This document shows positions 8,021-16,960 of a stretch of 64,000 nt of DNA, in pieces; position 1 is the first letter of the stretch, and each line of letters starts with the position of its first letter. Origin of the DNA: UBA11612 sp963976395 (GTDB lineage: Bacteria; Pseudomonadota; Alphaproteobacteria; Rhodospirillales; Rhodospirillaceae); contig CAXBLG010000011.1 of assembly GCA_963976395.1 (NCBI GenBank), positions 3,282 to 67,281 of the forward strand, given 5' to 3'. The notes under the pieces are model-generated. The model ran no database searches and was not told where the DNA came from. It saw only the letters and a program-made list of their open reading frames with translations. The position numbers and the translations under genes are program-made.

Positions 8021-9646
8021 ATGAGCGCTGCAACTCACGCCGATCATAGTCACGACCACGGCGACCACCATCCGACCGGAATCATGCGGTGGTTGAATTC
8101 AACCAACCACAAAGACATCGGCACCATGTACTTGGTGTTCGCGGTCGTCGCCTCTTTGGTTGGCGGGGCTTTTTCCATCATGATCCGCATGGAATTGATG
8201 GAACCCGGGTTGCAGTTCATCACCGATAAGCACTTCTACAACGTGCTGGTTACCGCCCATGCCCTGCTCATGGTGTTCTTTGTCGTTATGCCGGCCGTCA
8301 TAGGCGGGTTCGGCAACTGGATGATGCCATTGATGATCGGCGCGCCTGATATGGCGTTTCCGCGCATGAACAACATTTCGTTCTGGCTGATGCCGCCAGC
8401 ATTGATTTTGCTGGTTCTGTCCATGGTGGCGGGCCAGGGCGCGGGCACAGGTTGGACCCTCTATCCCCCGCTTTCCGGCCTAGCCGGACAGCCGGATATG
8501 AGCGTCGACTTTGCCATTCTGTCGCTTCACTTGGCGGGTGTATCCTCCATTCTGGGTGCGACCAACTTCATCACAACAATTTTGAACATGCGCGCGCCCG
8601 GCATGACCATGCACAAAATGCCGCTGTTTGTGTGGGCAACGCTGATCACCGCCATTCTGTTGCTGCTTGCGATTCCGGTTTTGGCCGGCGCTTTGACCAT
8701 GCTGTTGACCGACCGCAATTTCGGCACAGCGTTCTTTGATCCGCGCGGCGGAGGCGATCCGCTGTTGTGGCAGCATTTGTTCTGGTTCTTCGGCCACCCC
8801 GAAGTGTACATCATGATTCTGCCGGGCTTCGGCATTGTCAGCCACATCGTTGCAACCTTCTCACGCAAGCCGGTATTCGGTTACTTGGCGATGGCATACG
8901 CCATGGCCTCCATCGGCATCGTCGGCTTCGTCGTTTGGGCGCACCACATGTACACCGTGGGAATGGGCGTGAACTACCGCGCCTATTTCATTGCCGTGAC
9001 CATGGCCATCGCAGTTCCGACCGGCATTAAGATATTCAGTTGGATCGCGACCATGTGGGGCGGGTCCATCTCGTTCAAAACGCCTATGCTGTGGGCTGTG
9101 GGCTTCATCTTCTTGTTTACGGTCGGCGGTGTGACGGGCGTTGTACTCGCGAATGCGGGAATGGATATCGCCATGCACGACACCTACTACGTGGTTGCGC
9201 ACTTCCACTACGTGCTGTCGCTCGGTGCCGTGTTCTCGATCTTCGCCGCGTTCTACTACTGGTTCGATAAAATGACCGGCAAGCGCTATCCGGAATGGGC
9301 TGGCAAGTTCCACTTCTGGACGACCTTCATCGGCGTGAACATCACGTTCTTCCCGCAACACTTCTTGGGTCTAGCAGGTATGCCGCGCCGTTATATCGAC
9401 TATCCGGATGTATTTGCCGGCTGGAATTTGGTGTCCAGCTACGGTTCCTACATTGGCGCAGCGTCCACCGTGTTCTTCCTCGTCATGACTGTTTACACAA
9501 TTAAATTCGGCGAGAAATCTGTGGCTAATCCGTGGGGCGAAGGTGCCGATACATTGGAATGGACTGTGCCCTCCCCGGCCCCGTTCCATACCTTCGAAGA
9601 GCCGCCGGTAATTGGCGGATCGCATGCGGCACACCCTGCGGAGTAG
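8021..9646 (+). CDS. ctaD: Cytochrome c oxidase subunit I (aa3 type)
   Basis: This is the catalytic subunit, which reduces oxygen to water while pumping protons across the inner membrane. At 541 residues it has full length with twelve helices. Ligands and channels are visible: the low-spin heme His in TAHALLMVFF, the D-channel GAPDMAFPRMNNISFW, the CuB/crosslinked Tyr motif FFGHPEVYIM with its Glu, the CuB pair in WAHHMY, the K-channel Lys in PTGIKIFSW and the heme ligands in DTYYVVAHFHYV. The YxxI-type Tyr and E mark it as an A-family oxidase. The N-terminus is His/Asp-rich (HADHSHDHGDHH). It lies 40 bp after ctaC. Confidence 0.98.
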   Translation: MSAATHADHSHDHGDHHPTGIMRWLNSTNHKDIGTMYLVFAVVASLVGGAFSIMIRMELMEPGLQFITDKHFYNVLVTAHALLMVFFVVMPAVIGGFGNWMMPLMIGAPDMAFPRMNNISFWLMPPALILLVLSMVAGQGAGTGWTLYPPLSGLAGQPDMSVDFAILSLHLAGVSSILGATNFITTILNMRAPGMTMHKMPLFVWATLITAILLLLAIPVLAGALTMLLTDRNFGTAFFDPRGGGDPLLWQHLFWFFGHPEVYIMILPGFGIVSHIVATFSRKPVFGYLAMAYAMASIGIVGFVVWAHHMYTVGMGVNYRAYFIAVTMAIAVPTGIKIFSWIATMWGGSISFKTPMLWAVGFIFLFTVGGVTGVVLANAGMDIAMHDTYYVVAHFHYVLSLGAVFSIFAAFYYWFDKMTGKRYPEWAGKFHFWTTFIGVNITFFPQHFLGLAGMPRRYIDYPDVFAGWNLVSSYGSYIGAASTVFFLVMTVYTIKFGEKSVANPWGEGADTLEWTVPSPAPFHTFEEPPVIGGSHAAHPAE

Positions 9647-9677
9647 GGCTTACACTGAAGTTCCTTGAGGGACATAG

Positions 9678-10292
9678 ATGATGGACAAAGGTGAATTAAG
9701 ACGACGCAATATCCGGCTGGGCACAACCGCACTCGCAGTTGTGGCCGGTATGGTGGGCTTGTCTTTCGCCTTTGTTCCTTTCTATGACGCGTTTTGCCGC
9801 GCCCTCGGCCTTGACGGAACGACCCAAATCGCCGCCACCAACACTACGACGGCGACAAACATACCCATCACCGTTCGGTTCGACGCCAACGTAGATAATG
9901 CGTTGCCCTGGGAGTTTTATCCCGTCGATGAGTCGGTGACCCTCAACGTCGGGGAAACCCAAACCATTCATTACGTGGCGAAGAATATCTCGAATGTTCC
10001 AACCACTGGCACGGCGATGTTTAACGTCACTCCGGAAAAAACCGGTTTGTACTTCAACAAAATCGACTGTTTTTGCTTTCAAGAGCAAACTCTTCAGCCG
10101 GGCGAAACCGCCGATATGGCCGTATCCTTCTTCGTGGACCCGGACATGATTGAGAACGCCACAACTAACGAAGTTCGTACTATCACATTGTCATATACTT
10201 TCTTCCGCTCTCTTGAAGACATGATGCAAGAGAGCGCCAAGGCCGACACCCAGGCGATTGCCCAGGTCAGCCTCGCTGCGCCACTTAATTAG
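9678..10292 (+). CDS. ctaG: Cytochrome c oxidase assembly protein Cox11
   Basis: This 204-residue membrane-anchored copper chaperone delivers copper to the CuB site of subunit I. One N-terminal helix (TALAVVAGMVGLSFAFVPFYDAFC) precedes a periplasmic immunoglobulin-like domain. The diagnostic motif CFCFQEQTLQPGE holds the copper-binding CFCF pair, and a further Cys lies in FCRALGLDG just after the helix. GAGGGA precedes the ATG. Its place between ctaD and ctaE is the usual one in alphaproteobacteria. The symbol ctaG is used here in the Cox11 sense. Confidence 0.95.
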   Translation: MMDKGELRRRNIRLGTTALAVVAGMVGLSFAFVPFYDAFCRALGLDGTTQIAATNTTTATNIPITVRFDANVDNALPWEFYPVDESVTLNVGETQTIHYVAKNISNVPTTGTAMFNVTPEKTGLYFNKIDCFCFQEQTLQPGETADMAVSFFVDPDMIENATTNEVRTITLSYTFFRSLEDMMQESAKADTQAIAQVSLAAPLN

Positions 10293-10313
10293 AGAATCAA
10301 AAGGACCGTTTCC

Positions 10314-11147
10314 ATGAGCGCCCACGCCAAACACCCCTTTCATATGGTCGATCCCAGCCCGTGGCCGGCTTTAGGCGCGTTTAGCGCCCTGATCCTAGCG
10401 ATCGGCGCTGTGGTGTACTTTCACAATGTGCCGGTCCTCGGCATGGAAGACCTCGGCCTCGTACCTTTGATCCCTGGATTTGTGCTCGTCATCATGACCA
10501 TGGCGTTCTGGTGGCGCGATGTGGTCAGAGAGTCCGTTGTTCAAAAAGCGCACACCGAAGAGGTCAATCACGGCCTGCGCTTTGGTATGGTGCTGTTTAT
10601 CGCATCAGAAGTGATGTTCTTCGTCGCCTTCTTCTGGGCGTTCTTTCATAACTCGCTCGGGTTCTCTACCAGCACATTGCAGTGGCCTCCGGCAGGCATC
10701 ACGCCCCTAGAAGCGTGGGATCTCCCCTTCTACAACACCGTCATTCTGTTGACTTCAGGCGGCACCGCAACGCGCGCGCACATATTTATTGAGGAAGGAA
10801 ACAACAAAGCCGCAACTCGCTGGATTTTCATCACGGCGGCTCTAGGCGCGTTCTTTTTGGGCCTCCAGGTTTACGAATATATGCATGCCGAGTTCGGACT
10901 CGCCGATGGCATCTACCCATCAACATTCTATCTGGCGACAGGCTTCCACGGGTTCCACGTATTCGTCGGGACCGTGTTCCTGATCGTTTGCGGGTTCCGC
11001 GCCAAAAACAATCACTTCACGCCGCACAAACACGTGGGTTTCCAGGCTGCGGCTTGGTACTGGCATTTCGTGGACGTGGTCTGGCTGTTCCTGTTCGTCT
11101 GGGTCTATTGGCTTCTCGCCCTCCCGGTTCGTACATTCGGCGGCTAA
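10314..11147 (+). CDS. ctaE: Cytochrome c oxidase subunit III
   Basis: A 277-residue, seven-helix subunit that binds lipid and stabilises proton uptake by subunit I. Recognised from HPFHMVDPSPWP at the N-terminus, GLRFGMVLFIASEVMFFVAF with the conserved Glu, the STFYLATGFHGFHVFVGT helix and the C-terminal HFVDVVWLFLFVWVYW. An AAAGGA precedes the ATG. The gene ends the cox operon and is followed by a strong terminator. Confidence 0.97.
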   Translation: MSAHAKHPFHMVDPSPWPALGAFSALILAIGAVVYFHNVPVLGMEDLGLVPLIPGFVLVIMTMAFWWRDVVRESVVQKAHTEEVNHGLRFGMVLFIASEVMFFVAFFWAFFHNSLGFSTSTLQWPPAGITPLEAWDLPFYNTVILLTSGGTATRAHIFIEEGNNKAATRWIFITAALGAFFLGLQVYEYMHAEFGLADGIYPSTFYLATGFHGFHVFVGTVFLIVCGFRAKNNHFTPHKHVGFQAAAWYWHFVDVVWLFLFVWVYWLLALPVRTFGG

Positions 11148-11168
11148 GCCGAATACTAGAAAATCAAG

Positions 11169-11198
11169 AAGGGCCGGCCGCAAGGACCGGCCCTTTTT
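11169..11198 (+). terminator. Rho-independent terminator of the cox operon
   Basis: GGGCCGG (11171-11177) pairs with CCGGCCC (11187-11193) around a nine-base loop, extended by AA/TT pairs, and is followed directly by a run of T residues. It lies 22 bp after the ctaE stop. Confidence 0.88.
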
Positions 11199-11265
11199 CT
11201 TAGCTGTACAGGAATCCTTCGCGATCACGTGATATAAACATTTAGCGAATCGACCAAGTAGCGAC

Positions 11266-11388
11266 ATGGTGCTTAACGAGCATGGCTACATTTCTAACCA
11301 AGGCATCAAGGTGCGATTGGAAGGTCAGATTATCAACGATTCTGGAAAGCTTTTCGAATACGTATGGGTGCTCGATCAAGAGCAGTAA
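11266..11388 (+). CDS. Possible 40-residue small protein
   Basis: An ATG-started frame of 40 codons ends 44 bp before the KTSC gene. The product is soluble and charged, with GIKVRLEGQIINDSGKLFEYVWV in its second half, which reads like a small beta-rich protein. The ribosome site is poor, and the open frame could extend a few codons upstream. The frame avoids stops and uses ordinary codons, which is the only support. No family recognised. Confidence 0.25.
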   Translation: MVLNEHGYISNQGIKVRLEGQIINDSGKLFEYVWVLDQEQ

Positions 11389-11432
11389 TGAGCAATAAGC
11401 CTACAATTGGGAAGAGTGATAGGGAGGCATAA

Positions 11433-11684
11433 ATGCCTAACATGATTACCGTGGACTCAACCAACATAGAGTCAGTTAGTTACGACCCTGCATCTTTAAA
11501 ATTTCATGTGCGGTTCTTAGAGAGCGGCAAAACGTATGTATTTTTCGGGGTAGAAGAAGAGAGATTTCAAAAGTTTATGCAGGCGGACTCTAAGGGTGAA
11601 TATCTCAACAACGAGATCAAGACTCACTATCGCTACGAAAAAGTTGATCCTGACTCTGCGCCAAAACGAGGGATCGACACATAA
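11433..11684 (+). CDS. KTSC domain protein
   Basis: An 83-residue protein almost entirely occupied by a KTSC domain: the blocks STNIESVSYDP, LKFHVRF, GKTYVFFGVEEERF and ADSKGEYLNNEIKTHYRYEKV are typical. KTSC domains often sit at the C-terminus of lysyl-tRNA synthetase-like or phage proteins, and stand-alone copies are common; the function is not established. A strong AGGGAGG precedes the ATG. A weak CCCG/CGGG hairpin with a T run follows at about 11702-11729 and may terminate it. Confidence 0.8.
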   Translation: MPNMITVDSTNIESVSYDPASLKFHVRFLESGKTYVFFGVEEERFQKFMQADSKGEYLNNEIKTHYRYEKVDPDSAPKRGIDT

Positions 11685-11749
11685 TTTGAAATATAACCAT
11701 CTCCCGGTCGCAAGGACGGGTCCATTTTTTAGCAGCGCAGGAAGTTGTC

Positions 11750-12130
11750 ATGTCTTCAAATAAACCGGCTGTACCCGTTTTATATGCAGGCCTAGCAGGA
11801 CGATGCCCGCGTTGCGGTAAAGGGTCCTTATTTGACGGCTATATCCGGATTGCTAAAGGATGCCGTGTTTGCGGTCTTAGCTTTGAAGGCCATGATACCG
11901 GTGATGGCCCGGCCTTTTTCATTATGTTGCCGCTCTGTCTGATTACAGCGGGCCTAGCTCTGGTGATCGATCTCAAATATATGCCGCCGATGTGGCTCCA
12001 TATTGTTCTATGGCCGACCTTCATCGCCCTTGCGGTCGGCCTCTCCCTTCGACCGGTCAAGGCAACGATGGTCGCCCTGCAGTACCGCCACCGCGATGTC
12101 GAAAACGCCGATCCTCCGCATTTGCTTTAA
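11750..12130 (+). CDS. DUF983 family membrane protein
   Basis: A 126-residue protein with an N-terminal zinc-ribbon-like pair of Cys motifs (CPRCGKG and CRVCG) followed by two hydrophobic helices (FIMLPLCLITAGLALVI and LHIVLWPTFIALAVGLSL). DUF983 genes are usually found inside alphaproteobacterial cox operons beside Cox11 and subunit III, so a part in oxidase biogenesis is likely but unproven. Here it is separated from ctaE by the terminator and two small genes. A bidirectional terminator follows. Confidence 0.85.
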   Translation: MSSNKPAVPVLYAGLAGRCPRCGKGSLFDGYIRIAKGCRVCGLSFEGHDTGDGPAFFIMLPLCLITAGLALVIDLKYMPPMWLHIVLWPTFIALAVGLSLRPVKATMVALQYRHRDVENADPPHLL

Positions 12131-12132
12131 AT

Positions 12133-12163
12133 AAAAAAAGGCGGAGGTTTCCCTCCGCCTTTT
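12133..12163. terminator. Bidirectional terminator between DUF983 and amt
   Basis: GGCGGAGG (12140-12147) pairs with CCTCCGCC (12152-12159) around a four-base loop. A run of seven A precedes it and four T follow, so it can act for the plus-strand DUF983 gene and for the minus-strand ammonium transporter. Confidence 0.88.
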
Positions 12164-12183
12164 CCAGTTGATTTGAGGCTGGG

Positions 12184-13392
12184 CTACCGAACGATATCTT
12201 CGTCCGGTGTTGACGAGATCTTATGGATGGCAAGGTCCGAGCCCACGAACTCTTCTTCCTCCGATAGACGAATGCCCATGATGGCCTTAATGCCGCCATA
12301 CACCGCGAACCCGCCGATCAATGCAATAACAATGCCCACGACTGTTCCGGCGAGCTGCGCCATGAAGGTCACGCCGCCCATACCGCCCAAGGCTTCGAGA
12401 CCAAATACCCCGCACAGAATGCCGCCCAGCGCGCCGCAAAGACCATGCAACGGCCAAACGCCGAGCACATCATCGATCTTCAGTTTGTTCTGACACAGGT
12501 TGAAAGCCCACACGAACAAGAGGCCTGCAAGAGCACCTGTGACCAAAGCCCCAACCGGGTGCATCACATCCGAGCCCGCACAGACCGCGACTAACCCAGC
12601 CAGCGCACCGTTGTGCACAAAGCCCGGATCGTTCTTGCTGATAAACAGCGCTGCGAGAATACCGCCGACCATGGCCATCAGAGAGTTCGCTGCAACAAGG
12701 CCCGTGACCCCATCCAGGGATTGAGCGCTCATGACGTTGAACCCAAACCAGCCGACGCACAAAGCCCAAGCACCAAGCGCCAGGAAAGGAATGTTGGACG
12801 GCGGCATGCCGACAACACTGCCGTCCGGTTTGTAGCGGCCCTTGCGATTCCCGAGAAGAATCACAGCCGCCAGTGCAATCCAACCGCCCATGGCGTGAAC
12901 AACGACGGAGCCCGCAAAATCGTGAAACTGCGCGCCGAACATGCCTTCCATCAGCGTTTGGAAACCGAAATTTCCGTTCCAGACCATGCCTTCAAAAAAT
13001 GCATAAACCAGCGCGACCAGCACAAAGCTTGCAATCAGTTGAGGATAGAACTTGGCTCGCTCGGCAATCCCGCCCGAGATAATGGCGGGAATGGCGGCAG
13101 CGAACGTCAGAAGGAAGAAAAACTTCACCAGATCATAACCCTGGCCTGCAAAGCCGGTCCCCTCTCCGCCCGAGATCACCTGGGCGGACTGAAGAAAGCT
13201 GACGCCATAGGCGATGCTATAACCGATGAAAAAATATCCGATCGTGGAGGCCGCGAAGTCGGTCAGAATTTTGACCAAAGCGTTGACCTGCGCGCGTTTG
13301 CGGACAGTGCCCACTTCCAGGAACGCAAAGCCGGCGTGCATGGCAAACACCATGATCGCGCCCATAAGTACAAAAAAGACGTCACCGCCCAT
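12184..13392 (-). CDS. amt: Ammonium transporter (Amt family)
   Basis: A 402-residue inner-membrane channel for ammonium with about eleven helices. The twin pore His residues are visible in FAGSVVVHAMGGW and WPLHGLCGALGG. Other family marks are AGFAFLEVGTVR, the GNRKGRY loop and CAGSDVMHPVGALVTG. A good GGGAGGG lies before the ATG. There is no signal peptide and no glnK/glnB gene next to it, unlike the common amtB-glnK pair. The 276 bp upstream (13393-13668) holds no gene, and I could not see a sigma-54 promoter there. Confidence 0.93.
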   Translation of the reverse strand: MGGDVFFVLMGAIMVFAMHAGFAFLEVGTVRKRAQVNALVKILTDFAASTIGYFFIGYSIAYGVSFLQSAQVISGGEGTGFAGQGYDLVKFFFLLTFAAAIPAIISGGIAERAKFYPQLIASFVLVALVYAFFEGMVWNGNFGFQTLMEGMFGAQFHDFAGSVVVHAMGGWIALAAVILLGNRKGRYKPDGSVVGMPPSNIPFLALGAWALCVGWFGFNVMSAQSLDGVTGLVAANSLMAMVGGILAALFISKNDPGFVHNGALAGLVAVCAGSDVMHPVGALVTGALAGLLFVWAFNLCQNKLKIDDVLGVWPLHGLCGALGGILCGVFGLEALGGMGGVTFMAQLAGTVVGIVIALIGGFAVYGGIKAIMGIRLSEEEEFVGSDLAIHKISSTPDEDIVR

Positions 13393-13668
13393 GGTTTTCC
13401 CTCCCCTGGGATGTTGTGCGCGCCGTTGCGCAGAAAATATTCATACCCCGGCTCCTCAGGTTCCTCCCCTGAAGCCAGGGCAAACTAAGGCAGCACCCCG
13501 AATAGTCTGGACTGCTACGCCCCCTTCATTATTCAAGAACCATGCCGGGAACCATGGGCATAAATACACAACAAAATCAGCAAGATAGCCTGACAAAAGA
13601 TTAAAGGTCTGGGAAAGTGAGCATTTTCCAGGCACGTATAGCGGTTTGAAGATTAAATTTTGGGCACG

Positions 13669-13920
13669 TCAGCCATCTACTTTGCCGATGCAAAAACGTA
13701 GGCTCTCCGGTTCATCGAAGACTTGAACGCTATAGCCGTGGGCCCGGCAAAACGCGGGAACATCGCGGAGGGCTGCGCGGTCGGTCGCCAACAATTCGAC
13801 GTCAGTGCCGGGACGCAAGCCTTTCAGCATTTTACGAAGCTTCAGCACCGGCAATGGACAGTTGAGCCCCCGGGCATCGATGAGGATGGTCTTAGCGAGT
13901 TCGGTGTGGTCTTGCGTCAT
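13669..13920 (-). CDS. TusA-family sulfur carrier protein
   Basis: An 83-residue sulfurtransferase-type protein with the hallmark LDARGLNCPLPVLK-like motif (here IDARGLNCPLPVLKLRK), whose Cys carries persulfide sulfur in this family. The ATG at 13920 is preferred because longer upstream frames read into the divergent gene. It diverges from a YeeE/YedE gene with 49 bp between the starts. Such TusA/YeeE pairs (TsuB/TsuA) take up thiosulfate, so a role in thiosulfate import rather than tRNA thiolation is likely. Confidence 0.87.
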   Translation of the reverse strand: MTQDHTELAKTILIDARGLNCPLPVLKLRKMLKGLRPGTDVELLATDRAALRDVPAFCRAHGYSVQVFDEPESLRFCIGKVDG

Positions 13921-13969
13921 GGCCCGAGCACTATACTCTGCGCCGGGGGATTTATAAGGGACTGAACTC

Positions 13970-15064
13970 GTGGACTCTTCTGCGGAAATTTGGGCGGCCC
14001 TCCTTGGGCTGATTATTGGCGCTGTCGTCGGTGCGGCAGCGTTCGCCTCGAACTTCTGTGCGGTGGGCGCGGTAGCGGACATCATGTTCGCCAAGGATTG
14101 GCGCCGCCTACGAGCGTGGATGCTGGCCGCCGGGATCGCGATAATCGGCGCGCAGTCCTTGGAAACTGCGGGTTTGGTGAACCTCGGTTCATCGCCTTAT
14201 CTCATTCCGCGCATTTCATGGCTGTCTCTGATTCTCGGCGGTACGGCCTTCGGGTTCGGTATGAGTCTCGCGGGCGGCTGCGTCAACCGCGCGCTGGTGC
14301 GCACCGGCGCTGGCTCGCTCAAATCACTGGTCACCGTGCTGGTCATCGGCATCTTCGCAGCCATGACAGCGGCCGGAATCCTAAAACCGCTCAACGATTC
14401 CCTGAGCGACTTTGGTGACACTGTGTCATTGATGGCCCCCGGCTTTGATCGTTTCTTCGCTATTTTCCCCGGGGTGAACGCGGTGCTGGTGCGTTGGATT
14501 TTTACAGTGCTTTTCGGCGGCGGCTTGATTTGGTTTTGCCTGAAAGACAGCTGGTTTCGCGCGTCCAGAGACCAACTGACCGGCAGCTTTGTCATTGGAC
14601 TGACGGTCCCAGCAGCCTGGCTGGCGGTGAGCCTTCTGACGGATCACAACGCCGAAGCGGCGAGTTACGACGCCTTGAATTTCGTGGTTCCGACCGGAGA
14701 GTTGCTCAGTGTTGCCATGATTTCAGGCTTTCCGGCAGCGATATTCGGCATTTTTACGCTGATCGGCGTGCCGGTTGGATCGTTCCTCTATGCCGCATAT
14801 TCCCGCAACCTATCGCTGGAATCGTTCTCTGATCCTGCGGACTTGCCGCGCCATTTAATCGGCGGCGCGTTGATGGGGTTCGGCGGAACGCTGGCCATGG
14901 GTTGCACCTTCGGTCAGGGCCTCTCGGGCTTGTCGACTCTGTCCGTCGGCTCGGTCGTGGTGGTTGCCGCCATCTGGTTCGGCTGCGTATGGGGTATTCG
15001 CTACTTCGAGACCGGATCTGTGTGGCAAGGCCTACGACTTAGCTTACCCAAACGCCGTAAATAG
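13970..15064 (+). CDS. YeeE/YedE (TsuA-like) thiosulfate transporter
   Basis: A 364-residue polytopic membrane protein beginning with GTG (AAGGG nine bases upstream). Conserved Cys-bearing motifs of the family are seen in SNFCAVGAVADIMF, SLAGGCVNRALVRTG and AMGCTFGQGLSGLS. In the characterised homologue TsuA, such Cys residues relay thiosulfate through the pore. The divergent TusA-like gene fits the known TsuA/TsuB pairing. The substrate is inferred from the family and context. Confidence 0.85.
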   Translation: MDSSAEIWAALLGLIIGAVVGAAAFASNFCAVGAVADIMFAKDWRRLRAWMLAAGIAIIGAQSLETAGLVNLGSSPYLIPRISWLSLILGGTAFGFGMSLAGGCVNRALVRTGAGSLKSLVTVLVIGIFAAMTAAGILKPLNDSLSDFGDTVSLMAPGFDRFFAIFPGVNAVLVRWIFTVLFGGGLIWFCLKDSWFRASRDQLTGSFVIGLTVPAAWLAVSLLTDHNAEAASYDALNFVVPTGELLSVAMISGFPAAIFGIFTLIGVPVGSFLYAAYSRNLSLESFSDPADLPRHLIGGALMGFGGTLAMGCTFGQGLSGLSTLSVGSVVVVAAIWFGCVWGIRYFETGSVWQGLRLSLPKRRK

Positions 15065-15136
15065 AACCGTTTTGCACGCCGTTTGCGCTCCAAAATCGTA
15101 TTTTTATACTCTCGCGGCATGGTTTTGTGCTTACGC

Positions 15137-16111
15137 TTACTGCAATAGGCCGTCCATAGCTGCCGACGCCGTGAACGGCGCCTCGTGTGCTTGAAACAGC
15201 GCTGCAATATCCAACCGATCTGCAATAGCCATTCCCTTTTCCGGCCCGGCGGCAAACAGTGCCGTCGCCCAGGCATCGGCGATCATGCAGGAAGGATGGA
15301 ACACGCTGACGCTTTTTAGGTCCGCTGACGTGAGCGGCGACTTCGAAACAATATGCGGTGCTGATCCGTTGTCTCCCTGATGAAACCGATGACCGATGCC
15401 TGATGTCGCCACGGCAAGACCAACTAAGGCGACGACGAATGTTTCGGACTGAGACGACTTAGGAGACTCAATCGTCACCCACCAGGGTTGCCCGTCGGGT
15501 TTGGCGCCGCGCCCAAGAAACTCGCCGCCGATCTCGGCCAGATACGAAGTGAGCCCAAGCTGGGATAACAGCTCGCCCATTTGATCAACCGCATAGCCTT
15601 TGGCGATGGCGGAAAGATCGAGTTTTACGCCGCCAGGTTGACGAAGAGGCTGGCCCGCCGATGGCATCTGCAAGAACGACCACGGCTGATCTTCAGATTC
15701 GGGAGCAATATCATTTAGCGATGGCTGATTCGGTTTTCCGAAATGGAGACTCTCCGTCAGATGCCCAAGATACGGGTTAAAAGCGCCCGCTGATTGAGCA
15801 GCAACCTTTAGCGCGGCTTCAAGCACAAATTTGCCTTCGCTGGAAAACGAAATCCGCGCATCTTTTTCAGCGGCGTTAAATCGCGATACCGTCGAGGCTT
15901 TGTCCCAATTGCTCATCTCTTTTGAAATACGAGCGAAAACACTCTCGCATTCGACCGAAATGAGCGCGGGCGTAACATTCTCCGGCGCAAAGCATGCAAC
16001 GCTCCAGCGGGTCCCCATGGTCTCGCCGGAAACGTCTACGCGCCGTGCATCCGCTGCCGGTGGGCGCATGGCCTCATCGGTTAAATTTTGTGGAACAACG
16101 ACGTGGCGCAC
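15137..16111 (-). CDS. apbE: FAD:protein FMN transferase (ApbE family)
   Basis: A 324-residue enzyme that attaches FMN through a phosphoester bond to Thr/Ser in target proteins outside the cytoplasm. The family motifs GETMGTRWSV near the N-terminus, GGVKLDLSAIAKGYAVDQ in the middle and the late ATSGIGHRF and ADAWATALFAAGP blocks are visible. A classical signal peptide is not obvious, and the GTG start is uncertain; an ATG 45 bases inside is possible. It is the last gene of a minus-strand operon with DUF4198, DUF2271, PepSY and PiuC genes, 14 bp after DUF4198. The DUF2271 protein carries an ApbE acceptor motif and is the probable substrate. Confidence 0.92.
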   Translation of the reverse strand: MRHVVVPQNLTDEAMRPPAADARRVDVSGETMGTRWSVACFAPENVTPALISVECESVFARISKEMSNWDKASTVSRFNAAEKDARISFSSEGKFVLEAALKVAAQSAGAFNPYLGHLTESLHFGKPNQPSLNDIAPESEDQPWSFLQMPSAGQPLRQPGGVKLDLSAIAKGYAVDQMGELLSQLGLTSYLAEIGGEFLGRGAKPDGQPWWVTIESPKSSQSETFVVALVGLAVATSGIGHRFHQGDNGSAPHIVSKSPLTSADLKSVSVFHPSCMIADAWATALFAAGPEKGMAIADRLDIAALFQAHEAPFTASAAMDGLLQ

Positions 16112-16125
16112 CTCTAGAGAACCCC

Positions 16126-16941
16126 TTAGAGGGGCAGTGCCTCGAAGATGGCAACGTAAGACATACGATGGCTCATCTTCCGCCCCTCAACCGTAATTTC
16201 GCCGCCTTGGTCGGCAGACAACCAATACCGGCCCGGTTCATCAAGAGTGAAGTGAACGACTCCTTCCGCATCAGTTTTGACAATGACTTCGTCAACAGTG
16301 TCGCGATAGCGGTCCTGTCCTTTGACGATTGTAACGTCTAAACCTACGGCCGGAGTGCCAGAGGCCAAGAACTTGAACGCAACAGACTCGCCCGCATAGA
16401 CATCGTTGGGGTGAGTCACCGGGACCATTTCAAGACCATCACCGCTGGGCTTAAAGACCGTTTCGGTCGGCGCGCCGAGGGTGACGAAAGTCTCCACCCG
16501 CCGCGAAGAACGCATCAACTGCGCCCCCTCCTTCTTGTCGACTCCCGCTGCGACGAGCTCTTCCAGAGACCCACGTTGCCGACGACGTTCACCGTTCTCC
16601 GTCCACGAGGCGAAGTACCCCCCGCCTCCATTGACGATTTTATAAGTTCCTTGTTGATCGAGCTTCACATCGAAAACGGAACGAAATTTTACCGTCGCGC
16701 TATTTTCAGTGTCAGCGATAGAGCCGTTAGGCGCCATCACCTTGATGTCATCCAAAGACATGGCGACATGATTAGGAAAGAACAAATCATTCGAGATGGC
16801 GCCATCCACAGTCACCCATTGCTCATCGCCGGATAGAACAAAAGTAGACGGCATCAACCAAGCGCGGTGCGCCTGCGCGGCGCCAAAGGTGGCGGTGACT
16901 ACAGCCGCCCCAAGAAAAAGTGATTGTGCGATCCGATTCAT
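16126..16941 (-). CDS. DUF4198 periplasmic protein
   Basis: A 271-residue exported protein. The signal peptide runs to about AAQA and the mature chain starts HRAWLMPSTFVL, typical of DUF4198 (an exposed N-terminal His that may bind metal, as in copper-binding beta-sandwich proteins). Two beta-rich halves follow, the second with VAFKFLASGTPAVGLDVTIVKG and ending GEITVEGRKMSHRMSY. Members often sit beside TonB-dependent receptors and PepSY membrane proteins. It lies 19 bp after DUF2271 in the same operon, so a role in periplasmic metal handling is inferred. Confidence 0.82.
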   Translation of the reverse strand: MNRIAQSLFLGAAVVTATFGAAQAHRAWLMPSTFVLSGDEQWVTVDGAISNDLFFPNHVAMSLDDIKVMAPNGSIADTENSATVKFRSVFDVKLDQQGTYKIVNGGGGYFASWTENGERRRQRGSLEELVAAGVDKKEGAQLMRSSRRVETFVTLGAPTETVFKPSGDGLEMVPVTHPNDVYAGESVAFKFLASGTPAVGLDVTIVKGQDRYRDTVDEVIVKTDAEGVVHFTLDEPGRYWLSADQGGEITVEGRKMSHRMSYVAIFEALPL

Positions 16942-16960
16942 GATTTTTGTCTCCTGTCCT

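Noticed and set aside
13455..13475. Hairpin TCAGG/CCTGA with a C-rich loop upstream of amt
   Set aside because: The stem is only five pairs, with no promoter or terminator, so chance is likely.
13921..14094. N-terminal extension of the TusA-like protein
   Set aside because: It would run over the divergent YeeE gene; the short form has the normal family length.
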